DNA from: Astrocystis sublimbata
Taxonomy: Eukaryota; Ascomycota; Sordariomycetes; Xylariales; Xylariaceae
Length of the DNA stretch: 64,000 nt
Assembly: GCA_022453515.1 (NCBI GenBank)
Contig: JAJNNY010000062.1
Span: forward strand, 1 to 64,000
Reading direction: 5' to 3'
Of the stretch, positions 34,601 to 46,082 are shown in pieces. Below the pieces are notes generated by a model. The model did not search any database, was not told the origin of the DNA, and saw only the letters and a program-made list of their open reading frames with translations. How positions within the stretch are numbered: position 1 is the first letter of the stretch; the number at the start of each line of letters is the position of its first letter. Position numbers and translations under genes: made by a program.

Positions 34601-35400
34601 GTCTGAAAGGCGTAGTTGTCGCTTATTCCATTCGGGAATGTGAGGTTTCGACTCCTCAAGCCTTTCAAGACAAACCCAGAAATGTCAGTCCCTCCGTTCA
34701 ATCGTGCCGCATCCCCGACAAAGGTGTTTTGCAAGACAGCGGGGTAGTTGTCACGGCTGACAGCTGTTAACGAGAGGGATATCAAACTACCGGACAGGAT
34801 AATCAGAACTATGATGATCAGCGATACAGTGATCGCGATAGAGACAAAGAAATCTCTCTGGCGTACGGATGCGACCAAGGCAACTATCGAGAACTGAGAA
34901 ACATAGTCGAGCAATAGAGTCGAGGAAGCAAGAGCTGCGTTCTGCTGACACAAGCGAACCCAGGGTGCTATCAGCTTGCTCTGATACTCGGTACGCGCCC
35001 AGAGCGCCGCAATTCCGGTCAAGAATGCGGTTGGTCCATATGTCCAAATATAATGCATCGCAGGGCTACTCGTGGCAATGCCGACATTTTTCTGTGAGAT
35101 GACAAGGAGTGCCTCGGTGATCGCAATTATGAAGACGAAGACGAAGATAAAGCCCAGCAATACACGGCGTTGTAGATATGGTGCCCTCCAGGATAACAAA
35201 TCTCCAGCAGAATCGAAGGCTTTATCGTCCAAGTCATGAGAGAGAAAAGGGGAGGGTGGCAGATCGTGACATGAGGCTGGCCTATCTGAACTGCTTTCGT
35301 GAGGTGAAGGAAGTTGCGAACCCGTTGATATTCCAGCACTATCATGAGTTCCCTGCGAAACTAAGTCGGAGCAGTCCCTTTGATCAAGGTTGGCCTGCAT
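31693..35400 (-). CDS. DUF3433 multi-pass membrane protein, interrupted by one in-frame TAG
   Basis: This is a large protein of the ascomycete DUF3433 family (PF11915), with two copies of the domain. Copy 1 starts near WRAPYLQRRVLLGF (about residue 77), and copy 2 near FHPIALHPAASLAL (about residue 660). Each has a pair of membrane helices and a long, Asn-glycosylated outer segment. The frame is open for 1067 codons from ATG 35400 to TAG 32197-32199. It then continues in the same frame for 168 more codons to 31693, with a further membrane segment (HILAALLSTALVLFVVGW) and a family-like tail. The family's conserved stretch runs straight across the stop, and no in-phase intron removes it cleanly. 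A premature stop by point mutation is therefore likely. Function of the family is unknown. Confidence 0.85.
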
Positions 35401-36089
35401 GCTGATTGTGTAAAACAAGCCTTATTTCACATCATGAAGCATTGCTAGGTATGAAAGAGGGAAGGTCGCTGACTTCAGGAAGGCAGAATGTGGCAGTAAA
35501 GAAGATATCCATAGGATAAACGTCAACCTACGGCTATAATTTGGACCCCAATGTTGCATCTATGAATAGCTACAGTCTAGGAGGGCAAGCCAATGAAAGT
35601 GAATGGCCGCCACAGACCCCCAACTCTGCAGGTCTCCGAGTCAGCCTCGGGGGCCAACTGTCATACATAAGAAAAATGCACAGAATGCCCAAGCTCATTA
35701 AGTCCCTAGCCAATACCATATCGCATTGATAATCAACCGTCATGTATAAGGAAGACGCCATTCCCAACACCACATATTATGTACCTAATCGCATCACTTC
35801 CTCAGTGTACCTGCCTCAAGGTGGTATACCCCAAGTAAGCCAAGCCAGTAAGTGAGTAGAAACAATATTCTCTTCGTTATACACAAATCATCGCGATACC
35901 ATGCCATGGCCCATACCATACCATACCGTCCGGTATCTACACGTACCCGTGCGTCGAATTGGATTCTTTCAACCCGTAGCACGGTACTGATTGCTAAACT
36001 CATTACTCATATAAGACCTTTCTGCCTTCATTCTCTCACTTTCTCTCCCACCCCCTTCCTTCCCCTCCTACTTCCTCCCCTCCACTGAC
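35401..36089. other. intergenic
   Basis: No gene is seen. A short CCATACCATA simple repeat lies at 35908-35927, and a pyrimidine-rich run at 36026-36085 lies just past the GH16 stop codon. Confidence 0.5.
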
Positions 36090-37630
36090 TCACAACCAAA
36101 GCATAGCCGACACAGCCACCAGCGCCGCAAAAGCGCTGGCGCCCAGCCCCTGCTCCCGCCGGACTCCCATACTCTTATCACCGTCACCCCCATTCGCGCC
36201 AGCGTTGCAGTTCTGCGAGAAGCCATCATTGCAACTCGACGAGCCGCCATCCGCAGGCGCACCGCCACTCCCACCACTGCCTCCATTGCCACCATCATCA
36301 TTGCCTCCGTGCGCATTGCCAGCCGCCTGACCATTAGTGCCGGGGCCACCACCGCTGAGGCCCGGGATGACTTCCATATTCGACTGGGTGGCGGAGCCAC
36401 TCGCCTTGGGGTAATCCGCGTCCATATCCAACCCGGAGCCCAAGAGGGACTTCAGGACGGTTTTCTTGCCGCCGGCGACAACGGTATTATTGGTGCCAAG
36501 CCAGTTATCATACGTATAGCTGGTTCCATCATTCGAGCCGGGCTCGCCGTCTTTGGCCTTGTAGCACTCGAGGCTGACCTCGCCGACCGAAGCATAATAA
36601 TACTTGTCCTTCTTGATTGTCGCGCTATCCCAATCAATCGGACCGCCCGCCCAGTCGATGGTGCCTTTCCCGTTCGACGCCGCGCCGCCCGGCCAGATGG
36701 ACAGCTGCACGCGCGCCGGCGTCTGCGGGAAGTTCCACTGGTTCGCCGTCGCGTTCCACGTGTCGGCTTTTTCCTGCGTGCGCCCGAGCTTGCCGTCGAC
36801 GTACCACTCGATCTTGTCCGGGGACCAGCGGATCTCGTATTCGTGCCATTCTGAGTTGGTGTTGGAGAGGCCGGTGATGTTGCCTGCGTGCATGTCTGTG
36901 AAGCCGTTATTAGTACCATTTTTTACGTAAGTGAGTTCGTGTAAGTCGTGTAGATCGTGAGGAGAGAGAGAATGAAAGAAGAGAGAAAAAGCATACAGTT
37001 GGGGATGCCTTGGAAGTAGTAGTTGGTCTGCGCAATATCGAGCTCGGTGCCGACCCACTCGTAGTCGATCTCGTCCTTCACGTCGCTCAGCAGGATGAAG
37101 GCGGTGATGACGCCGGCGTCCTTGGAGGTCTTCATGCGGGCCTTGACGTTGCCGTACCACATGTAGGTGGTCGAGGCCAGCACGGTGCCGACAGAGTTGG
37201 GGGCCATGGTGAGGATGACGTTGTCGTTGTAGGTCAGGGGCACGCCCTGGGCGACCCAGTCGGCGGTGGAGGGGTCGCCGAGGTACTTGCCGACGTCGAC
37301 GATGCCGCTTGTGTCCGTCATGGACAGCGTCTTGTCCTTGCACACGGGGGCGGGCACGCAGGCGTCGAGCGAGAAGGACATGCGCGGGTCGCAGCCGCCG
37401 AGACAGTAGGCGCCGGTACCACACTGGCCATATTCTAGATGCGCCGCCGACCTCGATTAGTTCTGGTGGTCATTGATGGGAAGGCGGACAGGCAGACAGG
37501 CAGACGTACGTGAGCAACAAGGGGCCGACTCAGGGCACTTTTGTGTCAGAGAGCAGGTCGGATGATCTTGGGCGACGACGACGGAGGCGCCGAGGCAGGC
37601 CAGAGTGGCCAAGGTCGAGATGGACGGCAT
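36090..37630 (-). CDS. CRH-like GH16 cell-wall transglycosylase, GPI-anchored
   Basis: Three exons (37630-37510, 37434-36997, 36895-36090) encode 454 residues. There is a signal peptide (about residues 1-20), then a Cys-rich chitin-binding-like start (CSLTQKCPESAPCCSQYGQCG). The GH16 domain carries the catalytic EIDYEWVG signature, with the nucleophile and acid/base Glu residues both present. Members of the CRH/UTR family cross-link chitin to beta-glucan in the wall. A Gly/Asn/Ser-rich linker and a hydrophobic C-terminus (FAALVAVSAMLWL) behind small residues mark a GPI signal. Intron 2 has a perfect branch site (TACTAATAAC) close to its acceptor, so a longer unspliced frame there is not the real product. 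It is a housekeeping wall gene, unrelated to the cluster. Confidence 0.93.
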
Positions 37631-40600
37631 CTCGTTTCTATTAGAGTATTAAGTTGGTGTTATTAATGGCCGGAGAATAGTATCTTGTTGTTAGTTGGTG
37701 CAACGACGGGGTGCATGCATATGCGCAGGCAGCCGGGGTTGTGTCCGGATTCCTCGGTGAGTGAAGGAACACACAGACAAGCGAGAGGCCTGAATGTGTC
37801 ACGTCACCACTGGCGATATTTGAGTTCAGCGCAGCAGGTCGGGCGATGGGGCGTCAAACGACCGAATGCCGTGAGTTATATACAAGGCAACTGACGCAAG
37901 TGGTATGGTATCGTAATGCTGCGAACTTGAATGCCTACTGGAAACAATGTGCGGCGGTTGTCAACGAGAGATAGAGTGTCGCTTGGGCTGAAACGATTGA
38001 CACGAAGCGCAACAAAGGCCTCGAAGATGGGTGGCGGATCAAGAACAGCCGGGAGGGCGCAGCGAATGAATACTCTCAACGTCGTCTTTGATATTGACCA
38101 GATGAGATTATTATGGCCAAGGTCAAGGCAGGTCGGAACATGCCAAGACGCTAGAAAACCCGGGGGTAACGACTGTAAGTGTAAGTGTGGGTGTACGTGT
38201 GAGTGTAAGTGCAAGTGGACGAGGGGAGAAGAGAGGGAGAAGGAGGAAACAACGCGCACGTGTGCGCATGGGCTTTTTTGCCAGTTAAAGCAGGGACTTC
38301 TCTCTCGTGGGCGGCACGGCCCATGGCCCACGTTCACAAGGTACTTCGAAGAGTGTACCTACTACAGCTCACTCATTCAAATCATCGTCAAGGACTTGCT
38401 TGTCGGATAATAAGCATCCATAAGAGCTACGCATTATGGCGCCAATGGGGAGCAGATCAACGGCGTCGCGGTACTTCCTGAAGGCAGTAGGTACTTTAAT
38501 ACTGCGGTTAAACAAGCTGTAAAGATAAGTACTAGGTATAGTTGAGAAACACACCTAGCATTTTAGCGAAACAGTCGCAACGCTGATCGGCGCCAGCTAA
38601 AGTGCATCTGTCTCCACTATCATGCATCGATGTCGTGTCTGGCGCTCTCTAACTGGATGACAGCTGACAACCTTAGTCTGCTATCAGCAAAGTTCAAGCT
38701 CAAGGTCGCTAGAATGCACTTAAGCAAAGCTTGCGCAGGTCCAGGCTCAGCTGGGCAATCTGCATTTCCCTTTTCTTCTACCCCAGATGACGCTGCTTTC
38801 TAGGGCATTACACTAAAAATGCTTCTATCGGTGGGATGCGAGCTTAGGGCTGCTAGTTCTGTACCTGCTGAGCCTTTAGCACAGAGTCTAATGGTTTATA
38901 ATACAATAACAGATAATTACATAGAATGGCATTCGTGAAAGTGGTGTGCTCGTATGTTCCTAGGGGAATATTCTGTCGTACTGTTCCTCTCTAAGAGCAA
39001 ATGCGGTACTGGATGCAGATAGCTTCTCTTTCAAGCAGGTGGGTGGGTGGCTCGAGAGGGTGCGTCACAATTCGTATTCTCAGCTCCCATCTCCACTTTC
39101 TTTTTGTCATACCCAATCCGCTGGATATAAAAGAAGCAACACCCCATCTCGTGCGGTGGCTGCGCATCCAAGTTGACTCCAGATCGAGACTAGCCCATCT
39201 CACATCAGAGACCATGCGCTACCGACTAAACCTTAGTCGCCTTAGTCTGTGAGGCTTGCGTGGGACCTCTTTGGAGGACCCTTATCCTAACCCCTTATCC
39301 TGGAGAAAAGTTGCTCAACAGCAATCAATCACGGAGTCTGAATATTGATATCGCAACTCGGTGAGCGAGACGCTCCGGACTTTTTATCCTCCGCTACACA
39401 CCTAACTAGGTAACTACCCTCGAATATCTGCTCGCTCTACTTATATAGAGGATCAGACGCGCGCGTAGACAACCGTTTGTTACCCATACTTACAAATGCG
39501 CAACCGAATAACCAAATGCAGGTGGTGGCCTAGTGTAACCACTATTCATTATGTGACACAACCTTGGGATTGACTCGTCCTGCCCGTCTATTCATAATAA
39601 TCATAGTTTACTTCGGCTATTCTTTTTAACCAACAGACCAACTTGAAGCAGAAGCTACCAAAAACGACATTGTCCCTTTGTGTTCGTGTTTCCACTTTTC
39701 CGTATCCTAGTATTAGCTTATTGCGCTTCCCGCAACAACTCCAACAGTTGACTGCCGAGACTGCAACAACTCAAATCAAGAGATGCTCCAAGGATGGATG
39801 CAAAGAACGATTAGTGCTTTATTTCAATCCTATCTGTCGATCCTATTCGTGTGCACTGCCTGTCGCTGTTGTTCCAGCTTCACCACAGGCTTCGGGTAGG
39901 CAAGTAAGTGGTAGATCACTTATTAGGTAAGTATGCAGGTATGTAGTTCAGATTTATTATTAAACACCGTCTCGACCGTGACACAAACACGGATTTACAT
40001 GCATATATCGCAGTGGGGGGGCTATGCATCATGCATCTTTCCGCCGTGGCTCGCGTGGTACTCGGTAAAACGGGGGCAGGGGGGCCGGGTCCTGCGGTGA
40101 GTGCTCCCCAAGAGTCTGGACTTCCAGTTTGTGCCAGCAGCATGGGTTCTGCATAGAAATCGATGCCATCTCCACAGCATTATATAGTTTTATGCCAGCA
40201 GCCGAAAGACCCGAACGGCCATTTGGGCAGTATGGAGTCCGAAATTCGCGAATTATGCGTTGAATTTATCTTGTATGCCCAAGTAATGCAACTGTGAAGA
40301 ACCTTGAAGCCACCCATGCAATGCATGTATAAGTTGGTGATCCGCCTGGAATTTTGTTGCCAACGCGAAGCCATTCACGATAATGCACATTCTCGCAATC
40401 CTGAGTTTTCGTCTGAGTTCTCGTCCTGAGCAACGCTTCAGACGGCACATTAGACAATCTGAATGACTGGGCTGGGATTAGGATGATTGTCCTCAGAAGT
40501 TTGATCATTCCGGATTTCACAAGCAGGAGAAGTTGAAGATAGACAAGACAGGCCAAGTGCTGCGCCTACCAACGTACCTCCTTACCGTAGATCCGCGAAG

Positions 40601-41387
40601 CTTAGCATAAACCTCTAGCAGGCCCCGGAGTCCGGACGCGTGTGTAAAGGCCCTCCGGAAAACAAAGAGCACTCCGTCGAGATCGGAGAAGCTTGGTTCA
40701 CGCTTTTCTGGAACCTACACATTTTGCATAATAAGGTCCCGGTAATCTCAATCCTTGCGGCACAGACTGCGGCACGGGCAGCACCCCAACCCCAGACCGC
40801 CCCAATCGAGGGATATGCCGTTCAGCCCTCCGCCTTAACCCCCTGGTGGTATCTCGCACTCGGAAGACTGCGAGGTCCCCGTTCCCGCCCGTTGACCGCC
40901 TGTTAGTCAACATGGTTGTGTAGTATGAACCACGATAGCTACGAACCGCGATTACTCGCCCAATGAGAGCACTCACTTCCCTATCGATTCCATGCCCTAT
41001 GGATTGTGATGGACACAGCCCTCCTGCCGTTGGTAACGGAATTATCCGTCTATTACAGATAGTCTTGGTGTTGACGACGAAACAGACTCAGGAGCCCTCG
41101 GGGTGCGCGTCGATGAAGACTTTTTGTGAGATATGCATTCATTAATCACATCTCCAAAGGGGCGGTGTATCTCCAGGGGCACCCACGTACTTGTCGTCGG
41201 GACCAACTTGGGATATATAGAGTTGCTCGGTCCGCTCATTGAACAGATCTAAGTTCACACATACACACAACTCTCATCCCAACACCATCAACATCAAGAA
41301 CAACCCCTAGCCGCAACTCAACACTTGAACGCAAGCTCAACAACACAACCACCCAAAGCAAAAAGAAGAACAAGAAAAACCGCCACC
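37631..41387. other. long intergenic region, no gene seen
   Basis: In 3.76 kb only short random frames are found on both strands. A GTAAGTGT-like degenerate tandem run lies at 38177-38217. A region with small unrelated open frames lies around 39000-40900. Nothing resembles a known protein or tRNA. Confidence 0.5.
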
Positions 41388-41882
41388 ATGCAAACCGCCA
41401 CCATCCTCCTCACTCTGGGCTCCCTGCTCGCCACAGGCGCCACAGCGAAGTGCCCGACGAGCGCCGCGCCCGCCAGCTCGAGCGCGACCTTCACAACGGA
41501 CCCGTCGTGCGAGAGCTCGCTTGGCTTGCTCTTGGCCGGCGCGCCCGAGTTTCCCGACTTCCTGGCCCAGGCCGACTTCCCCGCCGCGGCCTCGCTGCTG
41601 AGCGACCCGGAGGCGTATGCCAGCGCGCTCTGCTCGGCGGCCGCCAAGCTGCCGGCCTCGGATCTCGACGGCTTCCAGACCTACGGCGCGTCGCTGCTGC
41701 ACTTCGCCAGCGTCGAGATCCAGAGCTACGACGAGCTCGTGACCAAGTGCTTCGTCAAGGGGCCCCAGGCCACCGTCGCCACCGACTACATCCACTCCAT
41801 CGTCTCCACCCCGGACGGCCTGTGTCAGCCCGCCGCGACCGCCACTGGAGGCCCTGCCGCTACTGGCACTTCCAGCCCCTAG
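41388..41882 (+). CDS. small secreted cysteine-containing protein
   Basis: This is a 164-residue single-exon protein starting at an ATG in an ideal context (GCCACCATG). A 21-residue signal peptide ends at TGATA/KC. The mature part has five Cys, in KC, SC, LC, KC and LC contexts. It has an Ala/Leu-rich helical core (LLSDPEAYASALCSAAAKLP) and a block FQTYGASLLHFASVEI. The tail is Ala/Thr/Gly-rich and lacks a GPI hydrophobic end. The pattern resembles a family of ascomycete secreted proteins often labelled 'infection structure specific'. That match is from memory and weak. High GC and strong codon bias suggest good expression. Function is unknown; an extracellular or effector-like role is possible. 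Confidence 0.75.
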   Translation: MQTATILLTLGSLLATGATAKCPTSAAPASSSATFTTDPSCESSLGLLLAGAPEFPDFLAQADFPAAASLLSDPEAYASALCSAAAKLPASDLDGFQTYGASLLHFASVEIQSYDELVTKCFVKGPQATVATDYIHSIVSTPDGLCQPAATATGGPAATGTSSP

Positions 41883-42671
41883 GTTGTGGATAGGAGGGGA
41901 TAGGAGAGGATATTAGGAGAAAATGGAATGAGGCACGCAGCTTCAGCAATGGGATTTCGAGAGGGATTTCAGCATAACTTTGAAGATAGACCTGGCGGGT
42001 TACTGTTGTCGAGCCTTCGTAGCTCGAAATGGAACTTGAGGGTTTATCAAAACCATTGTCACGATCGAGATGAAAGTAGATGACGGGATAGTATATATTA
42101 TAGATTAGGAACCGCCGAATATACGCTTTACTTGCGCTTGATGTTTACTGAATGTGAAAGAAACATGATCGAGAATGCCAGTAACATCACCTTCAACTGA
42201 GTCTCCAACTCTCAACACCCAAGACCCAACGCCGAGGACACAGGGCGACATGGAAACACTATGCTTTGCCAAAAGACTAAATAGAAAAAACAAAACTCCC
42301 ATGGTCCATTTCTCATTGCTCATTATTCATTATTCATTGCCCATTGCCCAATGCCCAATGCCCAATGCTCATCTCATATACCATAAACCAACATCCCTCG
42401 TGAATCATAATATCATAAAAGTCCGAGCTTGTAGTTACTTAACCCCAATTCGAACAACCCTCCCTCTCTTCCCAAAAAAAACCCCCCCGTCGGTAGGTGT
42501 TATGTATACCGAAAGGCAGCAAGGAAGAATGCAAGTAACAATAACAGGTAAAGACACGCGGGTAAAATAAAAAGGTAGACAAAAAGCCAGCTAAGGAGGC
42601 AGGCGAGTGAGGTAACCGTGTAAAAGAAAAGGGCAAGGGAGTAAGTAAGTCAGGCCAGACCAGACGACCCC
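41883..42671. other. intergenic with ATTCATT/CCCAATG simple repeats
   Basis: This is the 3' flank between convergent genes. A degenerate tandem of TCATTATTCATT and CCCAATG units lies at 42311-42372. Short A and C runs (42474-42488) lie near the Nudix-like gene end. Confidence 0.5.
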
Positions 42672-45600
42672 CTAAAACCGATCCCACCGATGCGAATCAA
42701 ACCAAATATGCGCCCCCCGCGCAACCTTGCGCACGTCCTCGTCCATTGTCAGCTCCGCGACGCGCGGCAGTGTCGCCCACTCGAGGGCGGCGTACTCGTC
42801 TGCTCGTATGCCTAAGCCCCCCAACCGATTCTGAGCCTGATCTTGAGCTTGAGACTGCGCGACCAGATGGCCGCCGATTCCTGAGCCTAGAGTTCTTGGC
42901 TCGGCGCCGTTTCTGTTTCTGTTTCCGTTGCTGTGAATATTGCTGCCGCTTTTGTTGCTGTGACTGCGACTGTGATTGTGACTGTGGCCATTACTGCGAC
43001 CCTTGCCGTTGCCGTTGCTGTTTTCCTTTCCCTTGCCGGTGCCGTTATTTGTACCATTGCGGCCGTCGATGTCATCGGTCCCCCCACCATCGTAAAGCGT
43101 CAGTGGTGCACCGCCCGGCTGGTCGTTGCCGAGAGGCACACCCCGAAAAGATCCAGTCGCACCCGTAGGGCTAGCCGAAGGTCCAGCCAAACCATTGTCA
43201 TAATCATCGTCATCGTAAATGCCACCACACCTCTTCACATCATAATCGTCGTCGTCGTAAATACCACCACACCTCTTCTCATCATAACCATAATCATTAC
43301 CGCCATAATCGTTGCCACCATCATCATTACCGTCGTTATCGTGACCATCATTGCCGTATCCATTATCGTCGCAAGCGTAATCATTATTGCCGTATCCATT
43401 ATCGTCGTGACCATTTTTATCGTGACCATCATCATCGTTATCGTAATCATTGCCGTCGTCGTTGTTGTCGTTATCGTCATCATCATCACCATCCCAATAG
43501 TCATCATCGCTGTAAATTCTGGCCAAAATAGCCTGCTCGACCGCCTCCTCGTCGACAAGCACGACAAAATTGAGCTGCATCTGCTCGAGCCGCACGATCT
43601 TGTAGGGGATATGCTGCCCGTTGCGGCGGTTGGACGACATTGTGGTCGCCGCCGTGGACATCATCTTCTCCTTGTCGTTATCCTCCTCCTCCTCTTTATC
43701 ATTATCATTATCACTATCCTCGTTCTTGTCCTCGTTCTTGTCTTCATCTTGACTCTTATCCTCATGGTTCGACAAAGTAAGTCCATCTATCTGCGACTGT
43801 ATCTCCTCTTCCAGCTCTTCCGAGAGCGGGCGGGATTCCTCACGATAGCTGAAATAGGGGTTGTCGCTTCGGAAATGGGAGGGAGGGGCCCAAGGTTGAC
43901 GTTCAGGTTGAGCTCGACCTCGGTTATGGTCAAGCTCATAATCATGAACCCGACTCTTAACAAACCCCCGATCTGAATGATCCGCTTCCGGCAGCAGCGG
44001 CAGCGGTCTCGGCACTACACCAGGACCAACTCCCGCTTCCACCTTAGTCTGAGACGGCAGTTTCGGCTCGCGTCGTCGGAGCTTCAGCGGAGCTGGTATG
44101 AGTGACGGTTCTATGTACTCGTCCTCGTACTTGTATTCGCCGGAGATAACGTTTCTCCTTTCGGCGTCATGGCCATCATTGCCGTCATTATTGTTGCCGC
44201 TCCGATGGCCTTCGTTGTCAATTTCTTTATCCCGGGGGTTGTTAGGGTTGTTGATACCAGCATCCCAATCGCCACCCCCATCGCCTCTGAGGACCTGATT
44301 CTCATTATACTGCAGCTCATTCCATGCCCACTTACGGCGGCCCGGGTTCTTAGCCGGCACAGTCGGCGGCGTCATCGTTGAGCCCTCGCCCGAGCCCACC
44401 GTGTCCATGTGCTGCGGAGGTGGCGACAGCGGCAACGACGTTGACCGGCAGCGCGACGAGCGGCCCTCAAGGATATCCAGAGCCTGCTGGCGGGCTTCGC
44501 GGATCCGGGTCGCTCTGTCGGAGGAGAGCGAGGTGCGGATTGTTGGAGACGAAGCCTCTCCGCCGTTCGGAGACGCTTTGCGGTCGCCGCTCGAGATTTT
44601 GTTCCCATTGCCGTTGCCGTCGCCATCGTCTTTGTCTTTGGCATTGGCATTAGAATCAGCATCAGCAGACCGAAAGCTAGCAGGGCTGTAAGCACTATAG
44701 AGGACATGGTCCTCGTCACCACCACTACCACTATCATAACTCTCCTCCTCATCGACCGCGCTCGTCCACTCAGACGCAACCACCAGCGGGGTCAGTGCCT
44801 GTCTTGAAGCCTGTGCCTGAGCCTGAGCCAGTGCGCGGTCCTGTGATATCGTCAAACTCGCACGCCTACGTGTCCGTTTTCCACCACCACCACCACCGCA
44901 AGAGCTCGAGCCCGATCCCCAACCACTACTAATACTCCCACTCCCCGCACCACCCTCAAGATAAAGCACCTTAAGCCCCGTGCTCCGCTTGACATCAGGC
45001 AGCTTATACATGATCTTAACAACCTGCAGACCGGTCGCCTCTTTCACTCGTTTCGCCAGCGCGGTAGAGATAGACACATCGTCGTCAGCGACCATGCCGC
45101 CGGGCAGTTCCCAATTACTATCGGTACTGCGCATCAGATCGTCTTGTCCGTTTTCATCCCCGTTTCCGTGTCGGAGAGAGAAGATATCATCATCAAGCGG
45201 GAAGATCTGGCGCCCGCCCGGCAGCCAGCGGCGTGGGGGGCCGCGGCCTCTGCGTTGGAGGAGCATGAGGACGGGCTCCGAGGTCTTGCTGTCGAGGCGC
45301 AGGATGCAGGCGCCGACGGAGAGTTCTTCGACGACTTCTTCGACGTGTTCTACTTCCACCTTTGCTTCTGCTTCTGGTTCTGATTCCGCGGCGGTGATGG
45401 AGGGCTTGCTGTAGTAACTTGGTTGCGTTGGGCTACTGTGATGATGAGGATTATTATTATCTGATGGTGTGCCAGTGCCATTCGCTGCTGCTTCTGCTTC
45501 TGCTTCTGCTTCCTCGGTGATGATGGAGGCGGTGGAGGGGCTTTTGCTGTGGCGACTTCGTTGCGTTGATCCATTGCTACTGTGATGATGATGATGATGA

Positions 45601-46082
45601 TTATCCGATGATGTGCCAGTGCCAGTGCCATTCGCTGCTGCTGCTGCTTCTTCTTCTTCTTCTCGTTGAACCTGAGCCTTCGCCTCAGCCCGCTGATGTC
45701 TCAGGAACTCCCCCTTCGACATAGCGACCATCAATTTCTCAGTCCACTTGAGTTCGCTCTTCAAGGCAGTAGGGTCAAGATAGCCCCCCTCTTTCTCCGT
45801 CTCCGTCTCCACCTCCACTTCCACCTCTACCTCCTGCTCCTCACTCGCAGGTTTGTCTACAGGAGGCTTAGGCTTGCTGCGGAAGCTAGGAGTTTGAGGG
45901 TAGGGCAGTGCTTGCTGTTGCTGTAGCAGTCCAACGTCTTCACCATCCATCCACCCGGGCCACGTAGGACTTGAATTTAAGGGCAGCATCGGGCTCGAGA
46001 TACAGGTAATTAGACTCGCGACCGAGCCGCGTTTGGACTTGCGTGAATATGGACGAGGCATAGTGGACATCTCCTGTCCCAT
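42672..46082 (-). CDS. large low-complexity protein with a split, degenerate Nudix domain
   Basis: This is an 1136-residue single-exon protein. Residues about 253-370 read as the first half of a Nudix fold: SVGACILRL, VLMLLQRR, then WELPGGMVADDD and AKRVKEATGLQ. The Nudix box is damaged. The usual RExxEExG is KRVKEATG, so most metal-binding Glu are missing. Later strands appear much further on: QMQLNFVVLVDEE near residue 830 and EYAALEWATLPRVAELTM near the C-terminus. Between them lie long Glu, Ser/Gly, Asp/Asn-Gly and His-rich tracts, including two copies of KRCGGIYDDDDYD. N-terminal tracts (EVEVEVE; NGTGT...HHHSS twice) are also repetitive. It is probably a non-catalytic Nudix-derived protein; its role is unknown. 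Confidence 0.72.
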   Translation of the reverse strand: MGQEMSTMPRPYSRKSKRGSVASLITCISSPMLPLNSSPTWPGWMDGEDVGLLQQQQALPYPQTPSFRSKPKPPVDKPASEEQEVEVEVEVETETEKEGGYLDPTALKSELKWTEKLMVAMSKGEFLRHQRAEAKAQVQREEEEEAAAAANGTGTGTSSDNHHHHHHSSNGSTQRSRHSKSPSTASIITEEAEAEAEAAANGTGTPSDNNNPHHHSSPTQPSYYSKPSITAAESEPEAEAKVEVEHVEEVVEELSVGACILRLDSKTSEPVLMLLQRRGRGPPRRWLPGGRQIFPLDDDIFSLRHGNGDENGQDDLMRSTDSNWELPGGMVADDDVSISTALAKRVKEATGLQVVKIMYKLPDVKRSTGLKVLYLEGGAGSGSISSGWGSGSSSCGGGGGGKRTRRRASLTISQDRALAQAQAQASRQALTPLVVASEWTSAVDEEESYDSGSGGDEDHVLYSAYSPASFRSADADSNANAKDKDDGDGNGNGNKISSGDRKASPNGGEASSPTIRTSLSSDRATRIREARQQALDILEGRSSRCRSTSLPLSPPPQHMDTVGSGEGSTMTPPTVPAKNPGRRKWAWNELQYNENQVLRGDGGGDWDAGINNPNNPRDKEIDNEGHRSGNNNDGNDGHDAERRNVISGEYKYEDEYIEPSLIPAPLKLRRREPKLPSQTKVEAGVGPGVVPRPLPLLPEADHSDRGFVKSRVHDYELDHNRGRAQPERQPWAPPSHFRSDNPYFSYREESRPLSEELEEEIQSQIDGLTLSNHEDKSQDEDKNEDKNEDSDNDNDKEEEEDNDKEKMMSTAATTMSSNRRNGQHIPYKIVRLEQMQLNFVVLVDEEAVEQAILARIYSDDDYWDGDDDDDNDNNDDGNDYDNDDDGHDKNGHDDNGYGNNDYACDDNGYGNDGHDNDGNDDGGNDYGGNDYGYDEKRCGGIYDDDDYDVKRCGGIYDDDDYDNGLAGPSASPTGATGSFRGVPLGNDQPGGAPLTLYDGGGTDDIDGRNGTNNGTGKGKENSNGNGKGRSNGHSHNHSRSHSNKSGSNIHSNGNRNRNGAEPRTLGSGIGGHLVAQSQAQDQAQNRLGGLGIRADEYAALEWATLPRVAELTMDEDVRKVARGAHIWFDSHRWDRF
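43195..43500 (-). repeat. Asp/Asn/Gly codon repeat inside the Nudix-like gene
   Basis: A degenerate trinucleotide array (ATC/GTC/ATT on the + strand) encodes an acidic D/N/G/Y run. It includes a near-perfect direct duplication of about 50 bp around 43200-43285 that encodes two KRCGGIYDDDDYD units. Confidence 0.6.

Noticed and set aside
36998..37424. Long alternative frame through the GH16 gene (444 residues, Arg/His-rich)
   Set aside because: It is a shadow frame of GC-rich coding sequence, and its end only reads on through the second intron.
42933..43976. 347-residue plus-strand frame rich in Ile/Val/Thr
   Set aside because: It is the complement of the acidic repeat in the Nudix-like gene, not a membrane protein.
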